From: Galeopsis tetrahit
Taxonomy: Eukaryota; Streptophyta; Magnoliopsida; Lamiales; Lamiaceae
NCBI GenBank assembly: GCA_963675135.1
Contig: OY776120.1
Coordinates: forward strand, 16,892,001 to 16,956,000
Length of the DNA stretch: 64,000 nucleotides
Reading direction: 5' to 3'
Shown here piece by piece: positions 1 through 11,304 of this stretch (positions are counted from its first letter, which is position 1; every line of letters begins with the position of its first letter). A program made the position numbers and the translations under genes. The notes beneath the pieces were generated by a model, which made no database searches, was not told where the DNA came from, and saw only the letters and a program-made list of their open reading frames with translations.

Positions 1-664
1 ACTCTCAAATGAAGATCTCTAAACTCTAAAATACACTTTTTCATACTCTATTTTAAAAACCTTCTCCAACCATGAAACTCTATATCTTACTCTATTTATT
101 ATTTTAATCATTTTCAATATATTACAATCATTAAATAATATATTTATCTTCATATTTAAATTAATTTATACAATTAAATATTCAATTAGTAAATTAAATT
201 ATAAATTAAATATTGTTGATTTTATCAAAATCATAAAATGTAAATAAACTTGTAGTTTTTAAATATTACTTTTATTTAAATATAAAATTACAAAACACAT
301 AATGACGTAAAACGAAACATGTGAGTATAATGTATGTTTTATTGTATTTTAAGTTATTTTTTTTTGTTGGTAATAATAATACACAAAAAAAAAAAGTTAC
401 ACAATTAAAATTATATTATAAATTAGTATAACAATAGAATTGTAATTATATATAACAAATTATTAATATAGAATTGTAATACAGAATAGTAAATATTAAT
501 AAAATAATAGATATAAAATATAGAGTTTTGAATAGTGAACTTCATATATAGAGTTTACTATTCAAAACTCTATTTCAAAACTTCAAAATAGAGTACGGTT
601 GGAGGGAGCAAAACTCTATAAATGAAGTAAAACTTCATTTATAGCCTACGGTTGGAGATGGTCT
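1..664. mobile_element. MITE-like insertion in the last NADK1 intron (left end outside window)
   Basis: AT-rich block whose right end (about 520-664) is built of nested inverted motifs around CTCTAT/ATAGAG and ends with GGTTGGAGATGGTCT. A diverged reverse-complement counterpart (CTTCTCCAACC) lies at 61-71. Terminal CTCCAACC/GGTTGGAG repeats around AT-rich DNA are typical of plant MITEs. The left terminus is probably before base 1, so no target duplication can be checked. It lies just 5' of the NAD kinase exon and so most likely within its last intron. Confidence 0.45.
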
Positions 665-792
665 GAGTCCCAGGAATTGAGACATTATATCTAAATACTG
701 TGTATTATGCATCAAATTTTATTGATGATTTATTTTTAAATACGATTTTCTCAAAAATAATTTCTCTGTGTTTGTTTGTCTGTCTGAAACAG

Positions 793-996
793 ATTCCTGA
801 GGATGCAAGAAGCAACGCATGGGTATCGTTTGATGGGAAGAGAAGGCAACAATTGTCAAGAGGAGATTCAGTACGAATATCAATTAGTCCACATCCACTT
901 CCAACTCTGAACCAGTGTGATCAAACTGGCGATCGGTTTAGAAGTTTGCTTTATTGCTTGAACTGGAACGAAAGACTCGACCAGAAAGCCCTATGA
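793..996 (+). CDS. NADK1: NAD kinase, C-terminal exon (partial gene)
   Basis: Last coding exon of a plant NAD(H) kinase, which phosphorylates NAD+ (and NADH) to NADP(H) with ATP. The 67 residues start IPEDARSNAWVSFDGKRRQQ and end with the hallmark NWNERLDQKAL and a TGA stop at 994-996. This C-terminus is characteristic of the cytosolic NADK1 class and unlike plastid NADK2. A splice acceptor (AAACAG) ends at 792, after a pyrimidine-rich stretch, and the codon phase fits an exon starting at 793. The ATP-binding GGDG and NE/D motifs lie in upstream exons outside the window. No lesion is seen in this exon. The only oddity is the MITE-like DNA in the preceding intron. Confidence 0.93.
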   Translation: MPEDARSNAWVSFDGKRRQQLSRGDSVRISISPHPLPTLNQCDQTGDRFRSLLYCLNWNERLDQKAL

Positions 997-1585
997 GGGA
1001 ACTACCAATCATACAAACGTATTCATTGTTTCCTTCACTCTACACATGTATATATTATTGTATAGAACTATAGTTGATGTAGCAAAAGGGTTGCAAAGTG
1101 CTCAACTCATACATTGCATTATAACACGTTTCTCCTGAGCCTTTTTATAACAAAAACAAGAAATTATTACAATAAAGTTTGACATATCATCAAAAGGGAT
1201 TAGCTATCTTGTTGCATCAATGAATTGATTTGAGGTTAGCTTATTTTTAAGTTTATTGTTGTATGATAATGATTGATATGTCCCCATTTAGGACCGGATG
1301 AATGCCTCATTTTGCGGACTCGTTTTGACAATTCACATTTTTATTTTTTTAATTGCCAAATGATGTGATGGCTGATTATTATATTATTGTGATCACAAGA
1401 AGCTAGATTATTTTGCGTTGGACGAAGTTTTAAAAACAGTTAAAAATTTGAACAAAAAATGAATAAAACTGAATTTTGACAAAAAAAAAAGAAGAAGATA
1501 AATTCTTGCAAGATAAGTGAGATAATATAAAATGTTCCAAGAGATGTAGACAAGAAGCAAACAAATTCTGAATGCACAAATACAC
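997..1585 (+). other. NADK1 3' UTR and spacer
   Basis: AT-rich DNA downstream of the NADK1 stop. The first 150-200 bases are probably 3' UTR; a near-upstream AATAAA-like element occurs at about 1170. No convincing gene was seen in the remainder. Confidence 0.5.
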
Positions 1586-1969
1586 GTGACATTCAAAAAT
1601 CAACAAGCCATCAATAAAAACATATGGGTGAACCCTAAAGGCTATTATGAAAGCTTGAAGCAAGAAAACCGTACAAATCCAGGTTCCTTCAATAGAGAAT
1701 TCTCGCAAGAACAAGAAAACCTTAAAAAGAATTTTGACTTCTGCAATCCATCCTTCCCGAATCCAAGCATCAAGCAAACAAAACAAAACATCCTAAGTCC
1801 ACGCGTATTGAATTTTGAAACTAGCAATGAGAATGGTTCAGAAAACTCAAAGGAGCATTCAGATATTTTTCAGTTAGTATGTGAAGCGATGAAACATGAT
1901 AGAAGTGCCGCATACCTACTCGATGAATCTAAAAAGGACATGGGTTGGAGTGAGTTATTAGAGGATTAA
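1586..1969 (+). other. Unrecognised open frame, possible exon or gene relic
   Basis: Open frame of 127 codons with no early ATG; it opens on GTG, so it could only be an exon or a relic. The product is hydrophilic and rich in Asn, Glu, Lys and Ser, with a C-terminal segment ending DMGWSELLED. I do not recognise the family. No clear splice acceptor or neighbouring exon was found. The frame is longer than chance would usually give in such AT-rich DNA, which is the only support. Confidence 0.2.
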
Positions 1970-2529
1970 AAGTAATTATATTGTGGTTTTAGCAACTGGT
2001 TACAATATGACATGATTAAATTAAATTTATTTATATTTTGTTTTGTTTGAAACAGTGAGACATAATCTTAAACTCTTGAGTTTGAAAATAATTTATGATT
2101 TGTACAAATTAGTAGCACAAATTGTTGAATTTCTAATTTTCATATATAAATTAGTGTAGATCCGATTGAATTTAGGTGGTCATTTTAATAGCAATTAAAC
2201 CTTGATTTCTTTTTCATACTATATACTATATATTATCAGACAAACAAATATAGCCAAGGAAATTAGTACTACAGTCGCTCAGTCGGACAAGGCACTCCTA
2301 ATAATGAAATTAGACTATATTTGTATATAGTGATCTAACAATGAAATTAAATTATATTTGTCTTTTCAAACGAGAGAACCCAGGTATCCACATTCAGACA
2401 CCATTATCACCATATATTTTCAAATTAATCTACTAATCTTAAGGACACTTTCAGGAAAAAAAAGAAAAAAAAGAAGGGAATTTCTGCTATTTAGGGCTCA
2501 ACCGAGCAAAACGCTTCTTTTTGAGAACT

Positions 2530-2790
2530 CGAGCAGGGATTCGGAAAAAGTACTGGAAGAAATCAAAGGTCGAACTTGGAGCTGGTTCAGGTGTCATGGG
2601 AAAATTCAGCATTGCAACTTCAAGGACCGGCTGACTGAACCCAGGGCACAGCTGATTTTATAAACTCTGTTTTCGCCTTTTTTTTGTCACTCAAATTGCT
2701 CCAAGTCTTTTTTGGTGGCTGTTGGTTTTTTGTTTTTCTCTACTGAGGTACTGCTGGTACAATCACCCAAAGACAAAGATATCGAATAGA
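2530..2790 (+). pseudogene. LINE 3' tail fragment
   Basis: The translation carries EEIKGRTWSWFR. This matches the C-terminal KEELRARxWSWF block of the LINE copies at 42808-43447 and 53513-57278, followed by a decayed 3' UTR. It is a short degenerate remnant with no open frame of its own. Confidence 0.5.
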
Positions 2791-3360
2791 AATTTAATAA
2801 CTAACTTTTAATACATAAATTCAAGAAAACAATTTAAATCCATATACATCTATGATAAATTTATATAAAATATAGCATACAATGTTATTTCATATGATAT
2901 TTTTTTAAATTTATCAACATTTTTTTATTTTTTTCCGATATTTTCCGATATTGTTTCGATATTTTACCCATATTAGTCTAAATGTAAGGATAAATATGAG
3001 CAGCCCATAGTCATATCTTGCTCTCAAAATCGAAAAAATGTTGTCCCATAGCTGCAAATTCAACAACACCATGCTTAATTTGTGCAAACAAACACTACAA
3101 GTAATATACTGCAAGTTTAAAAACAATATTGTATATCAAATTACCTATCAAGAAAACAGATAGGCCAAGCATAACAACTTCAACTTTTTCCCCGGAAAAA
3201 ACTTGCTAATCAATGAGTTGCAACGCCTAATACCCCACCCAACATTGTTGCAATCACTCTAAATTACATGATACCTCAACTCCCAATATTTGACAAATAA
3301 GAAAACAGATATATACAATTTTCTCAAAAATGACTGTAAATCAAATAGTCATTAAACAGA

Positions 3361-3691
3361 ATACCATGGAAGTTCCCACCGTGTAAGACCTTGTTTCTAG
3401 AAATATTGATCAACGGGTTATCATTAACAGAGTTGATTTCCCTTACAATCATCTTGGTCTCGGTACGAATGACGTCATTCCGAGGGCCCAGTCACCGGGG
3501 AGAAGTTCTTAGAGCACATCGATCTTGTTTCGAAATCTGTAACAGATTCGTTTCGTGCAACTTCGCGGCAGCTTTAGCATACACGTTGTCGCCGAGAATG
3601 TGTTCCATTATCGCAGTAACTTCAATTTATGCGTCAAATGATCCGAGAACTGGGGTTTCCTGTTCATGACTTCTACAAACATAGCAGACAT
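3361..3691 (-). pseudogene. Phenylalanine ammonia-lyase gene fragment
   Basis: Reading the minus strand from 3691 gives a stretch collinear with the C-terminal half of the PAL catalytic domain: EVMNRKPQFSDHLTHKLK, then AIMEHILGDNVYAKAAAKLH, then KQDRCALRTSP and INSVNDNPLINISRNKVLHG. Compared with PAL there is a small out-of-frame deletion after HKLK (about 3630) and a TGG-to-TGA nonsense change in the SPxWLGP motif (about 3499). The homology starts and stops abruptly, and the catalytic Ala-Ser-Gly (MIO) region is absent. It all belongs to one long exon in PAL genes, so intron loss cannot be judged. It cannot make enzyme. Confidence 0.88.
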
Positions 3692-4056
3692 ATAACCCTA
3701 GAGTTTGTTCCTACACGATGGAGGGTTAGGTTGAAAATTGGGATTTAGGGTTAAAGAGAATCAACGGTGATACTGTATTTTTTAATGTTTAATTGATTTT
3801 GAGTTTTTATTTTATTAAACAATAAAAATGGGATAAAATATTAAATTTATAAATATGTGAAATATCACTTTTAGAAAAATTGTAAGGATATTTTGGGAAT
3901 TTCATATATATTGTTTAGATAATTAATTATTTCACTTCATTGCGAAGCTAAATCGCACTATGACAAAGAAAAATGAAGTGTCAGATTTTAATTGGTTTCC
4001 TGTTATCAGGCAGTGCAACACCCTTCCTGACGATTGAAAACCCCTTACTTTTATCT

Positions 4057-5340
4057 TAAGTAATTTTTTCTGTAATTATTTTAAATTTATTATAAGTTTA
4101 ATTTATTTAAAAAATAGAGCTCGAATATATATATGTAAAACTTATTATTTTACAGGATTAAAAAATTTGTTATATACACATAAAATACACCACTTCTATA
4201 ATATAGAAATCTCTTATATACTAACAGAGAGTTTAAATTGACCACTTCTATAATATAGAAATCTCTTATATACTAACAGAGAGTTTAAATTGATGATGTG
4301 TCATTTTGTGATTAATTTGGCTTATGTGTTATTTTGTGGTTGATTTGACTTATGTGTCATAATTTAATGAAGTTGTTAATTTTAAAAAGTATGATGTGTA
4401 ATTAAATTATTGGTTGAGTAAGATATAATTCATAAACTCTTTCAAAATATTATATTCTTATTAATTATTGAATTTTTTTACTAATTAATTATTTATTTTA
4501 TTTAAGGTGTCAGTGGTTGATATGAAATATTGAATTTTTTATTATTTTAATATTAACTAATTAAATTAACTTTTATTTTATTTACTTAACTTTATTGTAG
4601 TATTCATTTTATTCTTTAGTTTAATTTATTTTTGAAATAATTACTTTTATCTTATACTCCCTCCGTCCCAGGATTTTATGCACACTTTTCTTAACGGGCG
4701 TTCCAAAATTTTTTGCACACTCCAAAAAAGAAAACAATAATACCAAGAATACCCCTCCTTTGTTTTACCTTTAATCAAATCTCTTTCACTTTAATCAATG
4801 AATTACCAATAATACCCCTTCTTTACCTTACACATCACTTTATTTCATTTTCTTAATCTCCGTGCCGGTCAAAGTGTGCATAAAATCTTGGGACGGAGGG
4901 AGTATCTCAAGTAATTTTTTCTGAAATTATTTTAAATTTATTATAAGTTTAATGTATTTAAAAAATAGAGCTCGAAAATATATATGTAAAACTTATTATA
5001 TAATTATATTATTTTACAGGATTAACAAATTGATTATATATAGGAGTACATAATACACTGCTTCTATAATATAGAATCCCCTTATATACTGATAGGGAGT
5101 TTAAATTGATGACGTGTCATTTTGTGGTTAATTTGGTTTATGTGTCATTTTGTGGTTAATTTGACTTATGTGTCATTTGTGGTTGATTTGGCTTATGTGC
5201 CATAATTTAATGAAGTTGTTAATTTTAAAAAGAGTTAATTGTGGTTGATTTGGCTTATGTGCCATAATTTAATGAAGTTGTTAATTTTAAAAAGAGTTAA
5301 TTGTAAATTATTTTGTGGTTAATTTGGCTTATGTGTCATT
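4057..5340. repeat. Direct segmental duplication, about 0.3 kb units
   Basis: The block at 4057-4400 (TAATTTTTCTG ... AAAATAGAGCTCGAA ... TTCTATAATATAGAA ... GATGTGTCATTTTGTG) recurs at 4910-5230 with about 85-90 percent identity. Inside the first copy a 51-bp segment (4192-4242 and 4243-4293) is repeated in tandem. Shorter GTGGTTGATTTGGCTTATGTG repeats follow to 5340. A Stowaway MITE sits between the copies. The TCTATAATATAG start here and the ACACGGGTTCTACGCTAA near 6010-6028 hint at Helitron-like ends, but this is weak. Confidence 0.6.
4657..4902. mobile_element. Stowaway MITE (Tc1/mariner type)
   Basis: 246-bp element with terminal inverted repeats CTCCCTCCGTCCCA ... TGGGACGGAGGGAG and a TA target duplication at 4655-4656 and 4903-4904. 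The extended inner arms (GTGTGCATAAAAT) also pair. No coding capacity. Such elements are moved by mariner-like transposases. Confidence 0.93.
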
Positions 5341-5389
5341 TGTGGTTGATTAAGTTTAAGGTGTTGTGGTTGATATTGAAGGTTGACTT

Positions 5390-5505
5390 TTTTTTTTTTG
5401 AATTACATTAAATACCCATCCCTTTTTTCCCCTCCCCATGACTCGAACCCAGGATCTAAGGCCTAGGTAGTGGTGCTCTAACCACTTGAGCTATCCCACT
5501 TTGTC
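5390..5505 (-). mobile_element. tRNA-derived SINE, copy 1
   Basis: Minus-strand 116-bp retroposon. Its head has pol III box A-like (TAGCTCAAGTGGTTAGAGC) and box B-like (GGGTTCGAGTC) motifs, and its tail is an A-run (T-run at 5390-5399). It is flanked by a perfect 17-bp target duplication, ATATTGAAGGTTGACTT, at 5373-5389 and 5506-5522. Its sister copy is at 44651-44761. Confidence 0.9.
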
Positions 5506-5623
5506 ATATTGAAGGTTGACTTACAATTTATTATTAAGAGTTATTTTAATATTACTTAAATTATTTGTTTCCGAAATTTTATAATTTTTTTTAATGTTAT
5601 TTTTTTATATTTATTAAATGTAA

Positions 5624-6528
5624 GGTGTTGTGATTGATATTGAAGGTTGACTTACAAATTATTAAGAGCTATTTTAATATTACTTAAATTGTTTATTTTC
5701 AAAATTTTATAATTTTTTTAAAAGTTGTTTTCATATTTATTAAATTGTCAACGTCTCATTTCGTTTGTTTCTCACAAATTTTCTTTGAAATTTGCTTTAT
5801 AAAATTAACTAACATAAGTGTAATTATTTTGTATAATTCAAAACATTATATTAGTTAAACTTTTATATTATAATACAACGTTATAATAAATATAATTGAA
5901 AAAATGTTAAAATTTTTTAACAAAATAATTACTACTATAATTCTGCAAGTAAATAAATAATAATTTATTATTAAATATTTAAAAATATATTTAAAATTCC
6001 ATGTAATACACGGGTTCTACGCTAATAATGTAATATATTTGTGTAGGTTAAATAGAAGATAGGTATTTTAGATGATTAATTGATGTATGAGAGTATTATT
6101 TTGATATTAAGAATGCAAAAATTTACAACTTGATTTACAGAGTCAATTCTGATGGACAGTGTGTGCATATAAGTTAGTTGATTAATTAAGAAAAAATACC
6201 AACACGATTAAATATTCAACAAATATGGAACTTGAATAAAAACATGATGAGATTTAAAACACAAAGGTTTTTCAAAAGGTGAAATTAAACTTAAATAAAA
6301 ACATAACAAAATAAAAAAAGCAAGTTGGTGGCATAGCTTCACAAATTCTAACCACTATCATCACGTACTATGCAGCAAGCATCCCACAAGACAACAATCA
6401 ATTCCTCCACACCAAAATCTGTTTGATAGCAGCTATATATTATCTGAGTAAAACAATATGGAACTTCATGATCATCAAGCTGAAGAATTTAATCAAAAGT
6501 AAATGAATAAGAAGATATATATTATAAC
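5624..6528. other. AT-rich spacer with a paralogous empty site
   Basis: 5624-5740 repeats the DNA that flanks the SINE (GGTGTTGTGGTTGATATTGAAGG and on) but lacks the SINE; the empty target is 5637-5653. The rest is AT-rich without a convincing gene. The last about 200 bases form the 3' flank of the F-box gene. Confidence 0.6.
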
Positions 6529-7635
6529 TTACTTTACTTTAGAAGAAGTTGAAGAACAAACTTCATCCAAACCTGGTGAAACTAGGCTTTCAAGATAAAT
6601 TGTTACTATAGCTGGTCCAAATCGTATATTCACATCAGATAACTGACGGCCCGTCTGTGGATTTGTGGGATCATATATTCTTAAACTCGTCCAATAGTTG
6701 ATTAAAATCCTGCCATCTCCAAAAATTAACAATGGACGGGGTTGGGGAGGTGGGAAAGAGTAATGAGCCAAATTCAGAAAATAGGGAATGCAAAGCTGCT
6801 TAACCCATGAGTACTCTTTCATCACCCACACATCCATGTAAGTTTTATACCCACAGCACAAACCAACACAACCATCCAAAATCTCAACCGTGACTATATC
6901 CACATTATTATTGTCCTGATCAAACTTAGGGAGAGGCAACTCAACAAACTCGTCCGAAGCAAGATCCTGTACAACAATTAACCAGTGGGATGATCTACAT
7001 ACAGACCAATATATGGCTCCATTCAAGAAGTGGCTGAGCCAACGAGACGCATCCCCACCCGGCCAGTTGCCCAAAGCCTTCCAGGAGTTGGAACTTCTAC
7101 TGTAAACTTTTAATTGATCAGAATTGGAAAACTCCACTACCTTATAATCATCATGCACTTTATCATAACCAAAACCATGATTAAATCTTGGGCCATAACC
7201 AGAAAAATCGGTACCGGAATGGGGCAACTTTTTAAATTTCTTGGTAGCTGGATTCCACAATATGATGTTGTCGCCTTTAGGAAACGACGTCAAACACACC
7301 AACCCATTACAAGAACCCACAATCCATCTAAATCCATCTAAGGGACAATCAAGAAGCTCATCATATACTGGATTTTCATCGTCTACAGAGTAGACGAGAT
7401 CAGTACTTGACTGAGAAACAGAGGAAACAGAACAAGTATACAGGTTCTTGATGTGAGTGCTGCCGAAAATGAGTCTTTTTTCATTTTTCTTGCTTGAAAT
7501 GTTGAGTTGGGCCATGGCGAATTGGTGAGTGGATGTTAAAGAAAGCCATGATTTAGAAACACACCTGAATTTCAAAACGGATTTGACAGGCAGCCTCAAC
7601 AGGATTTCCCGGATTACTTCTTCCGGAACATCCAT
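6529..7635 (-). CDS. F-box protein with F-box-associated (FBA) domain
   Basis: Intact single-exon gene of 368 residues starting at ATG 7635 and ending at 6529. An N-terminal F-box (residues about 2-45, PEEVIREILLRLPVKSVLKF...CVSKSW) would bind SKP1 within an SCF ubiquitin ligase. An FBA type 1 domain (about 100-330) follows, with signature blocks VGSCNGLVCL (106-115), WNPATKKFKKLP (127-138) and GFGYD...DDYKVV (154-167). This layout is the CPR1/CPR30-like F-box/kelch-type class. The family targets NLR immune receptors or other proteins for degradation, but the target here cannot be read from sequence. Length is normal and no lesion is seen. Its 5' flank carries an array of 85-bp repeats also found at 14.5 kb. 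Confidence 0.92.
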   Translation of the reverse strand: MDVPEEVIREILLRLPVKSVLKFRCVSKSWLSLTSTHQFAMAQLNISSKKNEKRLIFGSTHIKNLYTCSVSSVSQSSTDLVYSVDDENPVYDELLDCPLDGFRWIVGSCNGLVCLTSFPKGDNIILWNPATKKFKKLPHSGTDFSGYGPRFNHGFGYDKVHDDYKVVEFSNSDQLKVYSRSSNSWKALGNWPGGDASRWLSHFLNGAIYWSVCRSSHWLIVVQDLASDEFVELPLPKFDQDNNNVDIVTVEILDGCVGLCCGYKTYMDVWVMKEYSWVKQLCIPYFLNLAHYSFPPPQPRPLLIFGDGRILINYWTSLRIYDPTNPQTGRQLSDVNIRFGPAIVTIYLESLVSPGLDEVCSSTSSKVK

Positions 7636-7639
7636 CTCC

Positions 7640-8320
7640 CCTAGCCTTATTAAAATGGATCGAGTATTATTTCGAATATATACAGAGTGGAGTGCAGGAG
7701 AATAGAAAATATAATATCAATGGGCTCCGGCCCATGGCAGCAGTACATAAGGAATGTATCTATCAACATGGCAAGTCATATATTCCATTCTGCTTTTATG
7801 GACTTTTGAAGAACAAACCACGGATATATTTAAGGTATCTTTCTTTATATGAAAATTGGGAAAACATGCATATTGGAATACCAAAATCCCGTAAAAGAAG
7901 CAAAACACGTATATACCATAATTAGACGAAATCCTAGCGAATCTTACCAAAATTCAGAAGATATATAAAATTCTTTAAACATAGAAATCCCCAGGGATCA
8001 ATTTAGAAAATTTCAGAAATTGAAATCCTTCCCATTTTAATATATATATAATTCTTTAAACATAGAAATCCCCGGGGATCAATTTAGAAAATTTCAGAAA
8101 TTGAAATCCTTCCCATTTTAATATATATATAATTCTTTAAACATAGAAATCCCCAGGGATCAATTTAGAAAATTTTAGAAATTGGAAATCCTTCCCATTT
8201 TAATATATCTTCTTACTTATTTTCACAATCTTCTAACAATTTTATTTGGTAATTCTCTTTAAATATTGTTATTTACATAAATATTTGTTAATAAATTTTA
8301 CTTGTTTAATATATACTAAT
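7640..8320. repeat. Upstream flank of the F-box gene with about 85-bp tandem triplication
   Basis: The unit ATTCTTTAAACATAGAAATC...CCTTCCCATTTTAATATATAT occurs three times between about 7970 and 8210. The whole stretch 7842-8320 is duplicated at 14465-14771, where the unit occurs only once. The segment ends in TTACTTGTTTAATATATACTAA; in the 14.7 kb copy a Stowaway interrupts this sequence. Confidence 0.85.
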
Positions 8321-9533
8321 GTGCTAAAATATTTTCAGTTGTTGGACTTATTCGACATGATAATTTCAGTTGGTGAACGTGACGATTTGGTTGTAAGAGA
8401 TAAAAAAAATCATTAAAAAGGTTGCTAATCGAAAAACTCAATTTCAATACTTGCAGGATTTTCTTTATTTCTATGATGTTTAATAGTATGTTTTATGGTT
8501 ATGTTATTGTTAATTTTGAGGTATATATAATAGGAGAAGTATATTGAATTTTGGTGTAATATGTGGAATAGTATTCTTTATTTAAGTTTATACAATTTTA
8601 AATAGTATTATTAATTAAAGGGATAAAATTCTTGTAATTAATTTAAGATTAAATAAATGAAAATGTTAATTAAAGAATATAAAATTTAGTACTTTTACAC
8701 TGTTTTTATAAGTACATTAATTGAAGAATTATATATGTGCGTATAATATATACATGCATGTATAATTAATTTTATAAGATATATTAAATTTTAATATTAT
8801 CATATTAATTTACTATTAGGAAGGGTTTTAGTGTATAATAAAAAATTATATAATTAATTTAATAATTATAAGATACTCACATATATAGTTCTCACATATA
8901 GTTTAAAGTTTATGTTTAGTACTTTATATACAATTTAAGTTTAGTACCTTATGTAATATTTAAATTCAATCTTTATATTTAAATTTAGTTCTCGACAAAA
9001 CCAGTTTTGGGACAATCTCCCTGAGTCAAGAGAACTTCAGTATTCTTAGAAAAACATTTAGATCATTAAGGAGATATAACTTTAAATGGCCTATCTATTC
9101 CGCACATTTCAGCTGGCTACTTTCTAGTACTCAATGAGATTGACATCAAGATTAAAAGATCATACTAGCTTTGATAGACTAATAAGTCAGAGAGTTTAAC
9201 AAATAACTCTCCTGACCTAAACAAACTAAAGTTAAATCTATTTTGATAAATAGAAAAAATTAGCATACACAATTGCATTCCCCTTCCTTCCCTCCCTCCC
9301 TCCATACATGTGAGTCACTCTCCTATCAGGACCAACAATATTATCAGGACCAACAATATTAAACTTAAATTGAAATTGAACTCTAAACTCTAAAGTAATA
9401 CATTCTACATTACATTTTGTAATATATATTACCTGACTTGAATTGAAATTACACAACTAATATGATATTTAATTTATATATTTAAGAATCACAATTTCAA
9501 TTTAGATTTAAATAATTTATTTAATATTCAAAT
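8321..9533. other. AT-rich spacer, no gene seen
   Basis: No coding region recognised on either strand. A short CCTT/CCCT-rich microsatellite lies at 9283-9303, and AGGACCAACAATATTA is repeated in tandem at about 9328-9361. Confidence 0.5.
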
Positions 9534-9536
9534 TTA

Positions 9537-9745
9537 GGGGGTGTATTCAATTGAGATTCTGTTGGATTTTTTTGGATAAAAAGTCGGTGGATTTAGAAAA
9601 TTCATAGACTCTATGCAGAGTTTGACTGACTATTTTATTGATTTATATGGATTTTTATAGATTTGACAGGATTTTGAAATACACATTTTTTTTATTGATT
9701 TACATGGATTTTCATAAACTACGTCCCTAAAACCTAGTTAAAAAA
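9537..9745. mobile_element. Terminal fragment of a PIF/Harbinger-like element
   Basis: Begins GGGGGTGTATTCAATTGAG after TTA. It is about 75 percent identical, in inverted orientation, to the right end (about 41990-42174) of the larger element at 41086-42174. The other terminus is missing, so this is a solo end or truncated copy. Confidence 0.65.
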
Positions 9746-9857
9746 AAAATTAGTTAGCATTATTATTTTACGGAGTTGGTCTCCTGTGCATAGTGTGCAC
9801 GTGCACACTAATGCATATGTCAAACCAATATATATTGTTTAAACAAAAAATTTGAAT

Positions 9858-9945
9858 TAAAGTAACTGTTGTCCAAGTGGTTACAACATCCTAAACTGTG
9901 TACAAAGGTCACAAGTTCGAATCCTATGGTAACATCTTTCTTTAA
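9858..9945 (+). repeat. tRNA-like SINE relic
   Basis: Contains a box A-like GTCCAAGTGGTTACAAC and a box B-like AAGTTCGAATCC about 45 bases later, then a pyrimidine/T-rich tail. This spacing fits a tRNA-derived head, but no target duplication was found and it is not a functional tRNA. It sits inside a region whose ends (TGTGCATAGTGTGCAC at about 9788, TGGTGCACAGTGTGCA at about 10992) may themselves be terminal repeats. Confidence 0.35.
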
Positions 9946-10069
9946 ATTTCTTGTAACTAATTTTTTTTTAATATTTATATTTTAACACTAAAATTTGTAA
10001 TTATTTTTTTTAATAACTAAAATTTGTAACTAAATATTTTTTTAATAATTATATTTTAATTCTACAAAA

Positions 10070-10640
10070 ATCCGTGACCATTTTTCAATAATAATTATAT
10101 TTTAACACTACAAAATATCTATCACTTTTCAATAATAAGAATTACAATTTTCACTAACCAAATCTACCACTTTTCAATAATAACAATTACACTTTTCAGT
10201 TAAAAATATCTACACTTTTCAGTTAAAATATTTACCACTTTTCAATAATAAAAATTACATTTTTCAGTTAAACATCTAACACTTTTCAATAATAAGAATT
10301 ACATTTTTAAGTAGTTCAAATATTTACCACTTTTCAATAATAAAAATTACATTTTTGAGAATTTTCAGTTAAAACATCTACCACTTTTCAATAATAAGAA
10401 TTACATTTTTCAATAACAAAATATAACACTTTTCAATAATAAAAATTACACTTTTCATGTTAAAATATCTACTACTTTTTAATAATAAAAATTACACTTT
10501 TCAATAATAATAATTACACTTTTCAATAATAAGAATTACATTTTCAATTAAAATAACTATCCGTTTCCAATAATAAAAACTATATTTTTCAATTAAAATA
10601 TCGACCATTTTTCAATAATATGTATTCCACCAACTAGCAA
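10070..10640. repeat. Degenerate tandem array of about 30-60 bp AT-rich units
   Basis: At least ten imperfect copies of CACTTTTCAATAATAAGAATTACATTTTTCAG separated by AAAATATCTAC spacers. The CACTTTTCAATAAT core also occurs in the hairpin arms of the foldback element at 45513-45725, so this may be the interior of a larger relative. Confidence 0.7.
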
Positions 10641-10779
10641 ACCTTCTGTAAATATGTTACTATTATTTATGGAAACCACTTTACTGACAAAAAAAAACAT
10701 ATGAATCAAAAATTAATTCAAGGAAAGAAGATGTGTTACGGAGAAGAAGAAAGAACTGAAAAAGAAAGAAGTATATTTT

Positions 10780-10985
10780 TAACATATGTGGCAGAGAGAA
10801 AGGAGAAAAAGAAAAGAGAGAAAAGAAAGTAGTAAAGAAAAAAATGGTTATATAGGAGAGAGAAAGGAGAAGAAGAATAGAAGGGATGAGGAATCGGTAA
10901 AAAAAAAAACGGTTACAGGAGAGAGAAAAGAGAAGAAGAAAAGAAGGAGAAGAAAGCAGTTACAAAAAAAGCGTGTGCACCAATT
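10780..10985. repeat. Polypurine (GA/AAG-rich) tract
   Basis: About 200 bases made almost only of A and G on the + strand. The open frame through it would encode a Lys/Arg/Glu-only protein and is treated as low complexity, not as a gene. Confidence 0.7.
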
Positions 10986-11304
10986 CTAGTTTGGTGCACA
11001 GTGTGCATTTAAGATTTCACCACAAAAAATTGCCAAAATGGCGAGGGGGAAGGCAACGGATTCCCCCTCACTAATCAAGAAGGCGACGGCAAAGGCAACG
11101 GCACTCCGCCGTTGCCAATATGGTCGTTGCTATTTTATAGGCAACGGATTTGGAAAAAACCGTTGCCTTTTGGCAACGGCAGGTGGCCGTCGCCTTTTGG
11201 CAAGGGCGTGGAGGCCGTTGCCATTTCGCAACGGGGCCCAGCCGTCGCCTTTTCGCAACGGGGCCCAGCCGTTGCCAAGGCCGTCGCCTTTTTGTTACCT
11301 TTAA

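Noticed and set aside
4194..6028. Helitron with TC start and CTAA end
   Set aside because: No convincing 3' hairpin plus CTRR and no A/T insertion site could be shown; only mentioned as a hint.
7692..7950. 77-codon frames on both strands upstream of the F-box gene
   Set aside because: No domain; the sequence is largely part of a duplicated AT-rich segment.
10786..10989. Open frame encoding a Lys/Arg/Glu-rich 67-residue protein
   Set aside because: It is the translation of a GA-only low-complexity tract with no homology or gene signals.
9788..11012. A larger element bounded by GTGCAC-rich ends
   Set aside because: The ends pair only over short palindromic motifs and no target duplication was found.
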